Shown here: piece by piece, positions 26,581 to 35,751 of the stretch
How the letters are laid out: every line of letters starts with the position of its first letter
Position numbering within the stretch: position 1 is the first letter of the stretch
Assembly (NCBI RefSeq): GCF_022669155.1
Contig: NZ_JALBVB010000034.1
Span: 131,501-192,911, forward strand
Direction: 5' to 3'
DNA from: Kineococcus sp. TRM81007
Lineage (GTDB): Bacteria > Actinomycetota > Actinomycetes > Actinomycetales > Kineococcaceae
Length of the DNA: 61,411 nt
Notes under the pieces: generated by a model
What the model was told of the DNA's origin: nothing
Databases searched by the model: none
The model's input: the letters and a program-made list of their open reading frames with translations, nothing else
Translations under genes and position numbers: made by a program

Positions 26581-28742
26581 ACGAGACCCGCTACCAGCGC
26601 GAGGTCCTCGTCGGCGCCGCGTACTACCACGAGTACCACCGCGCCGAGCAGCGCGACGCCGGACGACTGAAGACCGACATGGACCTCATGGCCGCGGCCG
26701 GGTTCAGCGTCGTCCGCGTCGGGGAGTCCGTGTGGTCGACGTGGGAACCGCGCGAAGGGGAGTTCGACCTCGACTGGCTCGAACCGGTCCTCGACGCCGC
26801 CCACGAACGCGGGATCTCCGCCGTCGTGGGAACCCCGACGTACGCGGTGCCGCCGTGGCTGCGGCGCACCTACCCGGAGACTGCGCTCGACGTCGCCACC
26901 GGGGTGACGATGCCCTACGGCCGCCGGCAGGACGTCGACCACTCCCACCCCACGTTCCGCCACCTCGCCGAACGTCTCGTGCGGGCCGTCGTCACCCGCT
27001 ACGCCGACCACCCCGCCGTCATCGGCTGGCAGGTCGACAACGAACCCGGCATCCACCTGCTGCACAACCACGGGGTGTTCCAGCGGTTCGTCGAGCACCT
27101 CAAGAGCGAGTACGGGACCGTCGAGGAGCTCAACGAGCGGTGGGGCCTCACCTACTGGTCGCACCGGCTCAGCGACTGGGCCGACCTGTGGGTCCCCGAG
27201 GGGAACACCACGCCGTCCTACCAGCTCGCCTGGCGGCGGTTCCAGGCCCAGCTCACCCACGAGCACATCGCCTGGCAGGCGGGCATCGTCCGATCCCTCG
27301 TCCCCGAGCACCAGTTCGTCACCACCTGCGTCGCGCTGAACCAGGACGGCCTCGACGTCGGGGAGGTCGGCCGGCCGCTCGACGTCGTCGGCACGAACGT
27401 CTACTACGGGACGCAGGACGACCTGGAGCTGCCCGGCAGCGACGACCCCGCGGGGACCACGACCCCGTTCTGGGTCCCGTGGGCGGGAACCGCCTACCTG
27501 CACCTGCAGGCCGACCTGTCCCGCGGCACCGCCCAGGCGCCGTTCCTCGTCACCGAGACGAACGCCACCTCCATCGGCGGCCCGGCGGAGAACCACCCCA
27601 GCTACGACGGGCAGTGGCGGCAGGTCATCTGGACGCTCGTCGCCCGCGGCGCCCGCATGGTCGAGTACTGGCACTGGCACTCCCTGCCCTACGGGGCGGA
27701 GACCGACTGGGGCGGTGTCCTCGGGCACAGCCTGCAACCCGGCCGCGCCTACGACGAGATCGCCGCCACCGCCCACGAACTCGCCGGCGTCACCGCCGAC
27801 CTGCACGGCCTGACCCCGCGCAGCGACGTGGGCCTGCTGCTGTCCGCGGAGTCGAAGTGGGCCATGCAGTTCTTCGGGCCGCTGCACGCCCCGGGGACCT
27901 GGCTGGGCGACACGGCGTCCTACGACCGCATCCTCGCCGCGTTCTACCGCGGGCTGTTCGACGCCGGCCTGTCCGTCGACGTCGTCCCCACCGGGCACCT
28001 GCCCCACGACCCCGAGGAGCTGCTGCGCCGCTGGCCCGTCCTCGTCGTCCCCGGCCTCCACGTCGCCTCCGACGAGCTGCTGGACCTGCTGCGGCGCTAC
28101 GTCGTCGCCGGAGGGCACCTCGTGCTGTCCCCGCGGTGCGGGGTCGCGGACACCGACGCCGTCGTGCGCCAGCTCGTCGCCCCCGGTGTGCTGCGTGAGG
28201 CGGTCGGCGCCCGCCAGCTCGAGCACAGCAACACCCGCACCGCCGTCCCGGTGACGGGACTGCCCGGCGCCGGTACCGGCTGGATCGACGGGCTGCTGCC
28301 CGAGGGGGCGGAGGTGCTCGCCGGGTACGACCACCCGCACTTCGGCCGGTTCGCCGCCGTGACGACCAACACCCACGGCGAGGGTCGCGCCACCTGGGTG
28401 GGCACCGTCCCCGACCGTGACCTCGGCCGGGCCGTCGGCCGGTTCGTCGCCCGGACGTCCGTGCCCGACGACCCGTGGCGCCACGCGCGGACCGAGACCA
28501 CCACCGTCGTCACCGCCGACACCGACACCGGTGCCCTGCGGTTCGTCCACCACTGGGCGTGGGGGAGCACGCGGTTCACCGTCCCCGAGGACTGCACCGA
28601 CGTGCTCGACGGGACCGAACTGCCCGCCGGTTCGACCCTGGACCTCGGGCCGTGGGACGTGCGGGTGCTCCGCGTCCCCACCACTCCCACCACTCCCAAC
28701 ACGACACCGACCACGACGACCGGTCAGGGAGGTCCCGCGTGA
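26577..28742 (+). CDS. GH42 beta-galactosidase
   Basis: The 721-residue enzyme of clan GH-A has a TIM barrel (about residues 10-390) with the acid/base Glu156 in QVDNEPGI and the nucleophile Glu327 in LVTETNA. Next come the class-I-glutamine-amidotransferase-like trimerisation domain (about 405-625) and a C-terminal beta domain. The zinc cysteines seen in some GH42 enzymes are not evident. It probably hydrolyses beta-galactosides, or alpha-L-arabinopyranosides as some GH42 enzymes do, from imported oligosaccharides. The GTG overlaps the preceding stop. The C-terminal tail is threonine/proline-rich. Confidence 0.9.
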   Translation: MNETRYQREVLVGAAYYHEYHRAEQRDAGRLKTDMDLMAAAGFSVVRVGESVWSTWEPREGEFDLDWLEPVLDAAHERGISAVVGTPTYAVPPWLRRTYPETALDVATGVTMPYGRRQDVDHSHPTFRHLAERLVRAVVTRYADHPAVIGWQVDNEPGIHLLHNHGVFQRFVEHLKSEYGTVEELNERWGLTYWSHRLSDWADLWVPEGNTTPSYQLAWRRFQAQLTHEHIAWQAGIVRSLVPEHQFVTTCVALNQDGLDVGEVGRPLDVVGTNVYYGTQDDLELPGSDDPAGTTTPFWVPWAGTAYLHLQADLSRGTAQAPFLVTETNATSIGGPAENHPSYDGQWRQVIWTLVARGARMVEYWHWHSLPYGAETDWGGVLGHSLQPGRAYDEIAATAHELAGVTADLHGLTPRSDVGLLLSAESKWAMQFFGPLHAPGTWLGDTASYDRILAAFYRGLFDAGLSVDVVPTGHLPHDPEELLRRWPVLVVPGLHVASDELLDLLRRYVVAGGHLVLSPRCGVADTDAVVRQLVAPGVLREAVGARQLEHSNTRTAVPVTGLPGAGTGWIDGLLPEGAEVLAGYDHPHFGRFAAVTTNTHGEGRATWVGTVPDRDLGRAVGRFVARTSVPDDPWRHARTETTTVVTADTDTGALRFVHHWAWGSTRFTVPEDCTDVLDGTELPAGSTLDLGPWDVRVLRVPTTPTTPNTTPTTTTGQGGPA

Positions 28743-29683
28743 CCTGGCGCGACAACCCACCGCGCGTGCGCGTCCTGAGCGACAACGACTACGCCGGCGA
28801 CCCCGACGGCCTGCTCCAGCTCGCCCACCACGCGCTGTCCCCGTCCGTCGACCTCGTCGGGGTGCTCTCCACCCACCTGCGTGAGGGCGACCCGTTCGAC
28901 CCGTCGGGGCGCTCCGCGCGCCACGGGGCGGTCGCCGCCCGTCACGTCCTGGCGTTGTGCGGACGTGACGACGTCCCCGTCGTCACCGGCAGCGAGACCG
29001 CCCTGCCGGACCGGTCGACGCCCGTGCGCTCCGCGGCCGCCGAGGCGATCGTCGCGGAGGCCATGCGCGAGGACACCGATCTGCCGCTGTTCCTCGCCTG
29101 CGGTGCCGGGCTCACCGAGGTGGCCAGCGCCTGGATGCTGGAGCCGCGCATCGCCGAACGGCTCACCGTCGTGTGGATCGGCGGTCCCGAGCACCCGGGT
29201 GTCCCCGCCCCGCCGCAGGCCGGGCCGTCGGAGTACAACCTGCGGATCGACGTCGCCGCAGCGCAGGTCGTGTTCGGCTCGGACCTGCCGTTGTGGCAGG
29301 TCCCGCGCGACGCGTACCGCCAGGTCCTCGCGGGGATGGCCGAGCTCGAGCAACGGCTGCTGCCTCACGGTGAGCTCGGTGCGCACCTGTACGGGCAGCT
29401 CGACGGGGTTCACGACCTCACCGCCGCGCACGGCCTCGCGTCGGGGGAGACGTACGTCCTCGGCGACAGCCCGCTCGTGCTGCTGACCGCGCTGCAGACC
29501 ACGTTCGAGGCTGACCCGGCGAGCAGCCGCTACCGCGTCCTGGCCCGTCCCGCCGTGGACGACGACGGGGAGTACGTGGCCGGGCCGGCGACCGGGGCGC
29601 CCGTTCGCGTGTACGAGCACCTCGATACCCGCCTGGTGCTGGAGGACCTGTACGCCAAGCTCGCCCGCCGCGGCGCAGGCTGA
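28739..29683 (+). CDS. Nucleoside hydrolase-like protein
   Basis: The 314-residue protein has an N-terminal aspartate cluster (LSDNDYAGDPDGLLQL: Asp15, Asp17, Asp21, Asp23). It matches the calcium-binding D-x-D-x-x-x-D-x motif of the nucleoside-hydrolase superfamily, though the last pair is D-P-D rather than D-D. The segment TVVWIGGPEHPG and the ASEYNLRIDVAAAQ-like region (EYNLRIDVAAAQVVF) also fit. The family cleaves N-glycosidic bonds of ribosides. In a glycosidase operon it could instead act on another glycoside. The GTG overlaps the GH42 stop; it is the last gene of the operon. Confidence 0.8.
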   Translation: MTWRDNPPRVRVLSDNDYAGDPDGLLQLAHHALSPSVDLVGVLSTHLREGDPFDPSGRSARHGAVAARHVLALCGRDDVPVVTGSETALPDRSTPVRSAAAEAIVAEAMREDTDLPLFLACGAGLTEVASAWMLEPRIAERLTVVWIGGPEHPGVPAPPQAGPSEYNLRIDVAAAQVVFGSDLPLWQVPRDAYRQVLAGMAELEQRLLPHGELGAHLYGQLDGVHDLTAAHGLASGETYVLGDSPLVLLTALQTTFEADPASSRYRVLARPAVDDDGEYVAGPATGAPVRVYEHLDTRLVLEDLYAKLARRGAG

Positions 29684-29706
29684 GTCGATGGGCCGCGTCA
29701 CGAACG

Positions 29707-29734
29707 GGCGCTCGGGCGAGCGTGGGCGAGCGCC
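29707..29734. terminator. Inverted repeat between convergent genes
   Basis: Perfect 8-bp arms GGCGCTCG and CGAGCGCC with a 12-bp loop lie 24 bp after the nucleoside-hydrolase stop and before the convergent GrpB gene. It could act as a bidirectional terminator stem. No T tract is present. Confidence 0.45.
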
Positions 29735-29851
29735 ACGGCGGTCTGGTGCTGCACCTGGGGCACCGCGCGCAACGACCCCGTCCACGCGCCCGCCCGGAAG
29801 GTCGTGTCGGACTCACCCCTGAGGATCCTGTCGCGGCAACGACCCGCGTGC

Positions 29852-30475
29852 TCACCGTCCCCGGGCTTCTCTCGCTCGTGCCTTGATCGCGAGGATGACG
29901 TCGGTCTTGGCGTCGGAGTAGTCGTTCGTGTCGTGCCACCGCTCGCGGAGCAGGGCTCTCTTGGTGCTCTCGTAGAGGGCGCGGTCGTCCGCGTCGGAGC
30001 GCAGGTGGTCGCGCAGGAGGAGGTAGTCGTCCACGGCGGGGTCGCCGCGTCCGTACAGGTGCACGTGGACGTCGCGTGCCGGTGTGCGCACCAGGCGGTG
30101 CCCCGGCTCGCGGACCCGCAGCTCGTACCCCGCCGTCAGCAGAGGATCGAGGTAGTCCTCTTCAGCGGTGATGTCGTCCACCGTGACCACGATGTCGATG
30201 ATCGGTTTGGCGGCCAGCCCGGGGACGGACGTGGAACCGATGTGCTCGATCCCGACGCCCACCGTTGCGAGGGCGTCCCGGATCCGCGCCCGGTGAGCGA
30301 GGTAGGTCTCCGCCCACCGCTCGTCGTGGCTGTACAGCTCGAGCCCGAGCGCCTCGACACCCCCCACGAGCTCCACCGTCGTGACGTCCGGTCGGCGCGG
30401 TTCGCGGCTCCTGCTCACACGGGCATCCTCGCGGTGCGCGCACAGAGGGCTGGGGGTCGCGCGACGAGGACTCAC
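29852..30475 (-). CDS. GrpB-family protein (nucleotidyltransferase fold)
   Basis: The 207-residue protein has the GrpB/UPF0157 signature IEHIGSTSVPGLAAKPIIDI (about residues 75-94), a nucleotidyltransferase-like fold with G-S-T and D-I-V. LYSHDERWAETY comes before it, and the C-terminal HDTNDYSDAKTDVI segment is also typical. The biochemical role of the family is poorly known. A GTG at 30418 (V-S-R-S-R-E) is a possible shorter start, as the first 19 residues look non-conserved. Confidence 0.85.
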   Translation of the reverse strand: MSPRRATPSPLCAHREDARVSRSREPRRPDVTTVELVGGVEALGLELYSHDERWAETYLAHRARIRDALATVGVGIEHIGSTSVPGLAAKPIIDIVVTVDDITAEEDYLDPLLTAGYELRVREPGHRLVRTPARDVHVHLYGRGDPAVDDYLLLRDHLRSDADDRALYESTKRALLRERWHDTNDYSDAKTDVILAIKARAREARGR

Positions 30476-30556
30476 TCGACCATCATCACGGCTGGCCCAG
30501 CCGCTCCCGTGTGCACGCGGGCGGCGACACGCGGTCCCCGGTGCGGGCTCAGGCGG

Positions 30557-30688
30557 TCAGCGCCGCGAACGGGGATCCAGCACCACCTCCTTGCACTCCG
30601 CGTCCTCGGTCCGGACGAAGTCCCCGGTGAGCAGGGAGCGGTGGACGACGCTGTCCCACAGGTAGCAGGTCGTGCCCGGAGTGTGCCC
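30557..30688 (-). pseudogene. MBL-fold metallo-hydrolase, C-terminal fragment
   Basis: The frame reads GHTPGTTCYLWDS, then LLTGDFVRTEDAE and VVLDPRSRR before a stop. This is the C-terminal end of a metallo-beta-lactamase-fold hydrolase, in which the G-H-T-P-G histidine and the T-G-D aspartate are metal ligands. The H-x-H-x-D-H N-terminal metal site is absent. The surrounding gap (30476-30974) shows no other recognisable gene. Confidence 0.65.
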
Positions 30689-30974
30689 CCGGGGGGTGGG
30701 TCTGTGCCTGCGAGGTGTGGGCCCACCGGTCGCGGGCGCGAGGGTCGGGGTGGTGCTTCCGTGGCGGTCCCGGTCGGCGGGCGCGACGTGCGGTGTGCTC
30801 CAGGGGTGCCGGATGACGCCGGTGGCGGTGAGGACAGCCACGTGGTCACGAGGGCCAGGCGTGTCGCCGCGTCGTCGTGCTCGGTGTCGGTGCACGTCCG
30901 TCCGCGGCGGCGCCGGGCGGGTCGCCGGCGCGATACCCGGTGATCGGGCGCCCGGTCGCCGGCTGATGCCCGTG

Positions 30975-31913
30975 TCAGTAGCCGGCGCTGGGGTCGACGA
31001 CGCCGTCGAAGCGGCCGGTGATGCCGCCGGCCGCGAACACCGCGAGGTTGTGGGTGAGCACGTCCAGTCCTCGTCGACGGGTCGCGCGTGTCGTCGCTGC
31101 GTTGTGCGGTGTGACGACCACGTGTGGTTCGTGCCAGAAGGGGGAGTCCTGGGGCAGCGGCTCGGTGCTGTGGGCGTCGAGGCCGGCGCCGGCCAGCTGT
31201 CCCGACCGCAGGGCCCGCAGCAGGGCGCGGTCGTCGGCGATGCCGCCGCGTGAGACGCACACGTAGTACGGGTGCCGCTCGCACAGCGCGAACTCGGCGT
31301 CGCCGAGCATGCCGATGGTCTCACTGGTCGCAGGGGCCGTGACGGCGATCGCGTCGCTGGTGGTGAGCAGGGCCTCGAGCTCGGCGCGGTCGTGTCCGCG
31401 CCGGACCTGGAGGACGTCCATCCCGAACGCCGCGGCCCGGGTGGTCAGTTCGTGGCCGGCTCGGCCAGCCCCGATGATGCCCAGCCGGGCTCCGAGCAGC
31501 TCGCCGTGCTGGTAGCGGTCCCAGTGGCGTTCTCCTTGTGCCCGCTGCCACCGGGGAACGTCGCGCGTGAGCATGAGCAGCAGCAGCAGCACGTGTTCGG
31601 CCAGGGGTGCTGCACCGCTGCCCTTGGCTGCCGTGAGCAGAACGCGTCCGGAGGCGATCGGCTCCGGGAGCACTCCGTCGGCCGCGATGCCGTCGACGCC
31701 TGCGGCCCAGCTGTGCACCCAACGCAACCGGGGAGCTCTCGCGAGCTCGACCGCGTCTGGGGAGCCGACGAGTCCTTCGGCCACCGCCAGCAGGTCCGGG
31801 TCTGTTCCGGCACGCTCGGTGAACTCGAGCCGGACGCCTGGTGCTGCGTCGATGAGCTGCGCCCGTTCCTCGTGGGTGACGGCTCCGGTGACCAGGACGA
31901 GCGGGGCGCTCAA
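30975..31913 (-). CDS. D-2-hydroxyacid dehydrogenase (GhrA-like)
   Basis: The roughly 312-residue dehydrogenase has an NAD(P)-binding motif (LGIIGAGRAGHEL), the substrate arginine in CVSRGGIADD and the catalytic histidine in VVTPHNAATTR. Members of this branch reduce glyoxylate or hydroxypyruvate to glycolate or glycerate. A TTG start at 31913 is preferred: it overlaps the upstream stop (ATTGA), whereas the longer frame would intrude well into the upstream gene. It is the last gene of the leftward GHL6 operon. The usual catalytic glutamate is not obvious, as the corresponding region reads DAHSTEPLP. Confidence 0.82.
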   Translation of the reverse strand: MSAPLVLVTGAVTHEERAQLIDAAPGVRLEFTERAGTDPDLLAVAEGLVGSPDAVELARAPRLRWVHSWAAGVDGIAADGVLPEPIASGRVLLTAAKGSGAAPLAEHVLLLLLMLTRDVPRWQRAQGERHWDRYQHGELLGARLGIIGAGRAGHELTTRAAAFGMDVLQVRRGHDRAELEALLTTSDAIAVTAPATSETIGMLGDAEFALCERHPYYVCVSRGGIADDRALLRALRSGQLAGAGLDAHSTEPLPQDSPFWHEPHVVVTPHNAATTRATRRRGLDVLTHNLAVFAAGGITGRFDGVVDPSAGY

Positions 31914-32695
31914 TGCGCGGGCTCCGGGACGGCGGTGTACTGCCGCAGCCACGAGGTGCCCGCGCCGGTCGGCACGTACTCGGCACCGAAGAACCCGTCG
32001 TACCCGGCGGCTTTCAGCGCCGGCAGCAGGAAGGTGTAGTTCACCTCACCGGTGCCGGGCTCGTGACGGCCCGGGTTGTCGGCGACCTGCACGTGGCGGA
32101 TGCCTGTCCGGTACCGGTTGAAGGTGGTGAGCAGGTCCCCGTGCATCACCTGGGCGTGGTACACGTCGAACTGGAGCCCCGTGTTGGGTGCTGCCACGCG
32201 CGCGAGCAACGCCGCAGCGTCCGCGGTCGTCGGCAGGGCGAATCCTGGCACGTCACGGGTGTTGACCGCTTCCACCAGTACGGTGACGCCGAGGGGGGAC
32301 AGTGCTCGTGCGGCGAAATCCACGTTGCCCACCAGGGTGTCCAGTGCTCTGTCCACGTCGAGGTCGTCCGGTACCTTGCCCGCCAGGACGTTCACCAGCG
32401 GACACTGCAGGATCCGGGCGTGCTCGACCGCGTCCGCGACCCCTTCGCGGAACTCCTCGACCCTGTCCGGCAGGCAGGCGATCCCCCGTTCCCCGGCGGC
32501 CCAGTTCCCGGACGGGACGTTGAACAGCACCTGCTGCAGCCCGGCGGAAACAGTTGCCGCTCGCACCTCGTGGACGTCTTGATCGTAGGCTCCCAGGAAC
32601 TCGACGCCGGAGAACCCGTCAGCTGACGCGGCGGCGATGCGTTCGATGAGGGGGAGGTCCTGGTAGAGCATGGACAGGTTGGCGCTGAACTTCAC
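31910..32695 (-). CDS. Hydroxypyruvate isomerase-like TIM-barrel protein
   Basis: The 261-residue protein is of the Hyi/AP-endonuclease-2 TIM-barrel type. The N-terminus KFSANLSMLYQDLPLIERI matches hydroxypyruvate isomerases. Metal/catalytic residues lie in TVLVEAVNTRDVPGF (Glu), FDVYHAQVMHGDL (Asp, His), HVQVADNPGRHEPGTG and FFGAEYVP (Glu). Hydroxypyruvate isomerase interconverts hydroxypyruvate and tartronate semialdehyde; relatives epimerise keto sugars. The GTG overlaps the upstream stop and follows GGGAGGAG. The dehydrogenases in the same locus fit the hydroxypyruvate/tartronate branch. Confidence 0.87.
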   Translation of the reverse strand: MKFSANLSMLYQDLPLIERIAAASADGFSGVEFLGAYDQDVHEVRAATVSAGLQQVLFNVPSGNWAAGERGIACLPDRVEEFREGVADAVEHARILQCPLVNVLAGKVPDDLDVDRALDTLVGNVDFAARALSPLGVTVLVEAVNTRDVPGFALPTTADAAALLARVAAPNTGLQFDVYHAQVMHGDLLTTFNRYRTGIRHVQVADNPGRHEPGTGEVNYTFLLPALKAAGYDGFFGAEYVPTGAGTSWLRQYTAVPEPAH

Positions 32696-34845
32696 GACTC
32701 CTCCCGGGTGCTGGAGGGCGCGAAGGTCAGGTGGAGGACCTCGAGCAGGTCGATGGAGGGCACGATGACCTCCGCGGTGCCGCCGGTCACGTTGACGGCG
32801 ACTTCGCTGCCGTCCAGGGCGAGGAGCGCGGAGGTGACGTCTGCGCCGGCCGGGACGGGGACGGACACCGACACCGGCCCGCTCGGCAGGGTCCGTCGAA
32901 TGGCGCCTCGCATGGTCATGGGGTTGGTGAGGTTCACCAGGCACACCGCGACCTCGCTGGGCGTGCCGCCGCGCGGCGTCCGGTAGACGGAGACGTCGAC
33001 GATGCCGGGTGTGTCCACGTGCACACCGGTGTGCTCGCCCAGTGCCCACCGGACGGTGTCCGCGAGCAGCCGGCCGTGGTCGGGTTGCAGAGCCTCCCAG
33101 AAGACCGAGCCGAGGTTGAAGGCCACGTACGCGCTGCGGCCACCGCCTTCGTGCTCGCGCAGGACGACCGCGGGGTCGCGCGGCGCCTCGCGGGCGTAGA
33201 CCTCCTCCATGGGCAGGTCGGGGTAGTCGGGGACGAAGCGGAACGGCACGGTGGTGCCCTCCTCGGCCCGGACGGGGACGACCTGGGTGCCGCCGATGAT
33301 GCGCTGGGCACCGGCGAAGCCGGCGTGCAGGGGGTGCTGGCCGACGAGTGCGGCGTAGTTGTTGCGCACCCGATCGCGCACCTGCCCGGTGAGGTGCACG
33401 CCCAGCAGGTCGGCCAGGCCCAGGTCGTCTCTGCGAGCGCCGTCCTCGGTGAGCAGTGACGTCTCGCAAGCGGCGACCAGGGCGCCTCCGCGTGCCACCC
33501 ACTCGGTGATGGTGCGGCACTCCTGCTCGCTGAGTCGTTGCACGTTCGGGGCGACCAGGACGTGGAAGCGGTCCAGCTGCTCGGCGGTGATGAGACCGTC
33601 ACAGACGAACTCGAAGGGGATGCCGGCCTCGACGAGCGCCTGGTAGGCGCCCTGCCCGTCCTCTTGCTCCTTGCCGTGCGTGGGCAGCGGCGATGCCCGG
33701 GTGGCGTCCAGCAGGGCGACCTCGGCGGTGATCTCGAGCCGCGACAGGAGCGGTTCGAGGCGCGCGTGCAGCGTGAAGGCGTCGATGAGGGGCTCGACCC
33801 AGCGGGTGTCGAGGACCTCTGCTTTGAACTTGGTGAACCAGGGGAAGGCTCCTTGGGCGAAGCCGTCGACGATCCAGGTGGCGAACTCGGGCCCGCTGGT
33901 GACCGAGTCCTTCCAGCGGTGGGCGGGGTGCTCGGGGCCGATGCTCGTGATCAGCCCGACCGGGCGGTCCCGGAAGACGCTGCGGCTGCGCTTGCCGTTG
34001 CGGCCCGCTGCCCACGGCGCTTCGGTGCCCGAGCGGCCCTGCTTGTCGATGAAGAGCAGCGGGTAGTGCTTCTCCACCAGTCGGCGGTCGAGGTCGTGGG
34101 CGGCGACAGAGCCGAGGTTGGGGATGAACCGCACGTGCGGCTTGACCGCGCGCACGGCGTCGTCCCACAGTCCCACGAGGGTGCTGAGTCGTTGGCGTCG
34201 CCACGCGGGCCACGCACGCCATGCGGGGTCGTCGGGGTCGAACGCGCCGCGGGGCAGGTCCATGCCGGTGTCGTCGCGGAAGGCGCGGGCGGCGGCTCGC
34301 GAGTAGGAGATGCCGTGGCCTTGCCAGCGGTTGGCGAAGACGGCGTCGATCTCGTACTCGCGGGTGATCTCACGGGCCACGTCGGTGAGGAACTCGCTGT
34401 TGTAGGTGCCGAAGGGGCAGGTGACGTAGGTTCCGGGAAAGGCCCAGTGCTCGACCGGTGCGCCGTCCTCGTCAAGGGCCGCCCATTCGGGGTGCGCCGC
34501 GAGCGCGTCGGCGTGGATGGCGTGCGGGTCGATGCGGGCCATGACGGCCATGCCCATCTTCTTCGCCCCGTGCACCAGCGTGCCGAACAGGTCCCCGTCG
34601 CCGAGGTGCTTGCTGCGGTAGTGGAAGGGGATGCGCGTGGGGTAGAAGGCCATGTAGCCGCCTGCGGACAGGCACGTCGCGTTCGAGTGGCTGCGGCGCA
34701 TGACGTCGAGCCAGAAGTCGGGGTCGAAGTGCAGGGGGTCGTCCTCGGTGAAGGTCAGCTGCGTCCAGCGGTTGGCCCACGAGGGCCAGTCGCGGTCGGC
34801 GGGTGCTGCCGTGCTGCGCTCGGGTGCCGGATCGAGAGTGGTCAT
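32692..34845 (-). CDS. GHL6-like putative glycoside hydrolase with amidotransferase-like domain
   Basis: The 717-residue protein has an N-terminal TIM-barrel-like part (about residues 25-380). Segments typical of hypothetical glycosyl hydrolase family 6 are YMAFYPTRIPFHYRS, AVMARIDPHAIH, HPEWAALDEDG, CPFGTYNSEFL and EIDAVFANRWQGHG. A class-I-glutamine-amidotransferase/beta-galactosidase-trimerisation-like part follows (about 395-610), with VLVAPNVQRLSEQE and WVARGGALVAACETSL. A beta domain ends in VPSIDLLEVLHLTF. There is no signal peptide. It is a distant paralogue of the protein at 39918-41933. No member's substrate is known to me. Confidence 0.75.
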   Translation of the reverse strand: MTTLDPAPERSTAAPADRDWPSWANRWTQLTFTEDDPLHFDPDFWLDVMRRSHSNATCLSAGGYMAFYPTRIPFHYRSKHLGDGDLFGTLVHGAKKMGMAVMARIDPHAIHADALAAHPEWAALDEDGAPVEHWAFPGTYVTCPFGTYNSEFLTDVAREITREYEIDAVFANRWQGHGISYSRAAARAFRDDTGMDLPRGAFDPDDPAWRAWPAWRRQRLSTLVGLWDDAVRAVKPHVRFIPNLGSVAAHDLDRRLVEKHYPLLFIDKQGRSGTEAPWAAGRNGKRSRSVFRDRPVGLITSIGPEHPAHRWKDSVTSGPEFATWIVDGFAQGAFPWFTKFKAEVLDTRWVEPLIDAFTLHARLEPLLSRLEITAEVALLDATRASPLPTHGKEQEDGQGAYQALVEAGIPFEFVCDGLITAEQLDRFHVLVAPNVQRLSEQECRTITEWVARGGALVAACETSLLTEDGARRDDLGLADLLGVHLTGQVRDRVRNNYAALVGQHPLHAGFAGAQRIIGGTQVVPVRAEEGTTVPFRFVPDYPDLPMEEVYAREAPRDPAVVLREHEGGGRSAYVAFNLGSVFWEALQPDHGRLLADTVRWALGEHTGVHVDTPGIVDVSVYRTPRGGTPSEVAVCLVNLTNPMTMRGAIRRTLPSGPVSVSVPVPAGADVTSALLALDGSEVAVNVTGGTAEVIVPSIDLLEVLHLTFAPSSTREES

Positions 34846-34853
34846 GTGCGTCC

Positions 34854-35741
34854 TCACTTCAGGCCGGTGGTCGCGATGCCCCGGATGAGGTACTTCTGTG
34901 CGACGGCGAAGAACACGAGGATGGGAGCCAGGGAGAGCAGGGACATCGCGAACAGCGCGCCGACCCCGCTTTGCGTCTCCGCGTTGACCATGGTGTTCAG
35001 CGCGACGGGGACGGTGTAGACCTCGACGGACGTCAGGTAGATGAGCGGTGTGAAGAAGTCGTTCCAGGTCCAGATGAAGGTGAAGATCGTCGTGGTCACC
35101 AGGGCCGGCTTCATGAGCGGCAGGATCACGAACCAGAAGGTGCGGAAGGGGCCGGCGCCGTCGATGGCGGCGGCTTGGTCGAGCTCGCGGGGGATGGTGC
35201 GGATGAACTGGACCATCAAGAAGATGAAGAACGCATCCGTTGCCAGGAACTTGGGGATGAGCAGCGGGAAGTACGTGTTGAGCAGGTCCAGCTGCGAGAA
35301 GAAGATGTACTGCGGGACGACGAGGACGTGCATGGGCAGCATCACCGATGCGAGGGTGATCCCGAAGTAGATGCGTCGGCCGCGGAAGTCCAGCCGGGCC
35401 AGCGCGTAGGCGGCCAGCGAGCAGGAGAAGAGGTTGCCGACGATGGAGCCGACGGTGAGGAACAGGGAGTTGGCGAAGAAGAGCGAGAACGGCTCGCCGA
35501 GAGCGCCCCAGCCGTTGCGGTAGTTCTCGAGCGTCACCTCGCTGGGGATCAGTCCGGGCTGGGAGAGCACCAGGTTGCCGGGCTTGAAGGAGCTGACGAC
35601 CATCCACACCAGTGGGTAGACCATCAGGACGGCGAAGGCGATCAGGGCGATGTGCTTGCGCAGGTTCCCGGGGCGGGACGCGCGGGGTGCGCGGATGCTC
35701 GTCGTCTCGGTGGTCGGTGCCGTCGTCGTTGTCGTGGCCAC
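34854..35741 (-). CDS. Sugar ABC transporter permease, MalG type
   Basis: A 295-residue six-segment permease. The docking loop is ELDQAAAIDGAGPFRTFWFV (about residues 187-206), with Asp-Gln-Ala-Ala in place of the usual Glu-Ala-Ala. The C-terminus ends LIRGIATTGLK, as in MalG. The N-terminal 20 residues are threonine-rich and poorly conserved. It lies 8 bp upstream of the GHL6-like gene and 10 bp downstream of the partner permease. Confidence 0.92.
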   Translation of the reverse strand: MATTTTTAPTTETTSIRAPRASRPGNLRKHIALIAFAVLMVYPLVWMVVSSFKPGNLVLSQPGLIPSEVTLENYRNGWGALGEPFSLFFANSLFLTVGSIVGNLFSCSLAAYALARLDFRGRRIYFGITLASVMLPMHVLVVPQYIFFSQLDLLNTYFPLLIPKFLATDAFFIFLMVQFIRTIPRELDQAAAIDGAGPFRTFWFVILPLMKPALVTTTIFTFIWTWNDFFTPLIYLTSVEVYTVPVALNTMVNAETQSGVGALFAMSLLSLAPILVFFAVAQKYLIRGIATTGLK

Positions 35742-35751
35742 GTGTCCCTCC

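Noticed and set aside
30689-30974. Continuation of the MBL-fold gene upstream of its C-terminal fragment
   Set aside because: No frame shows the H-x-H-x-D-H metal site or other N-terminal motifs.
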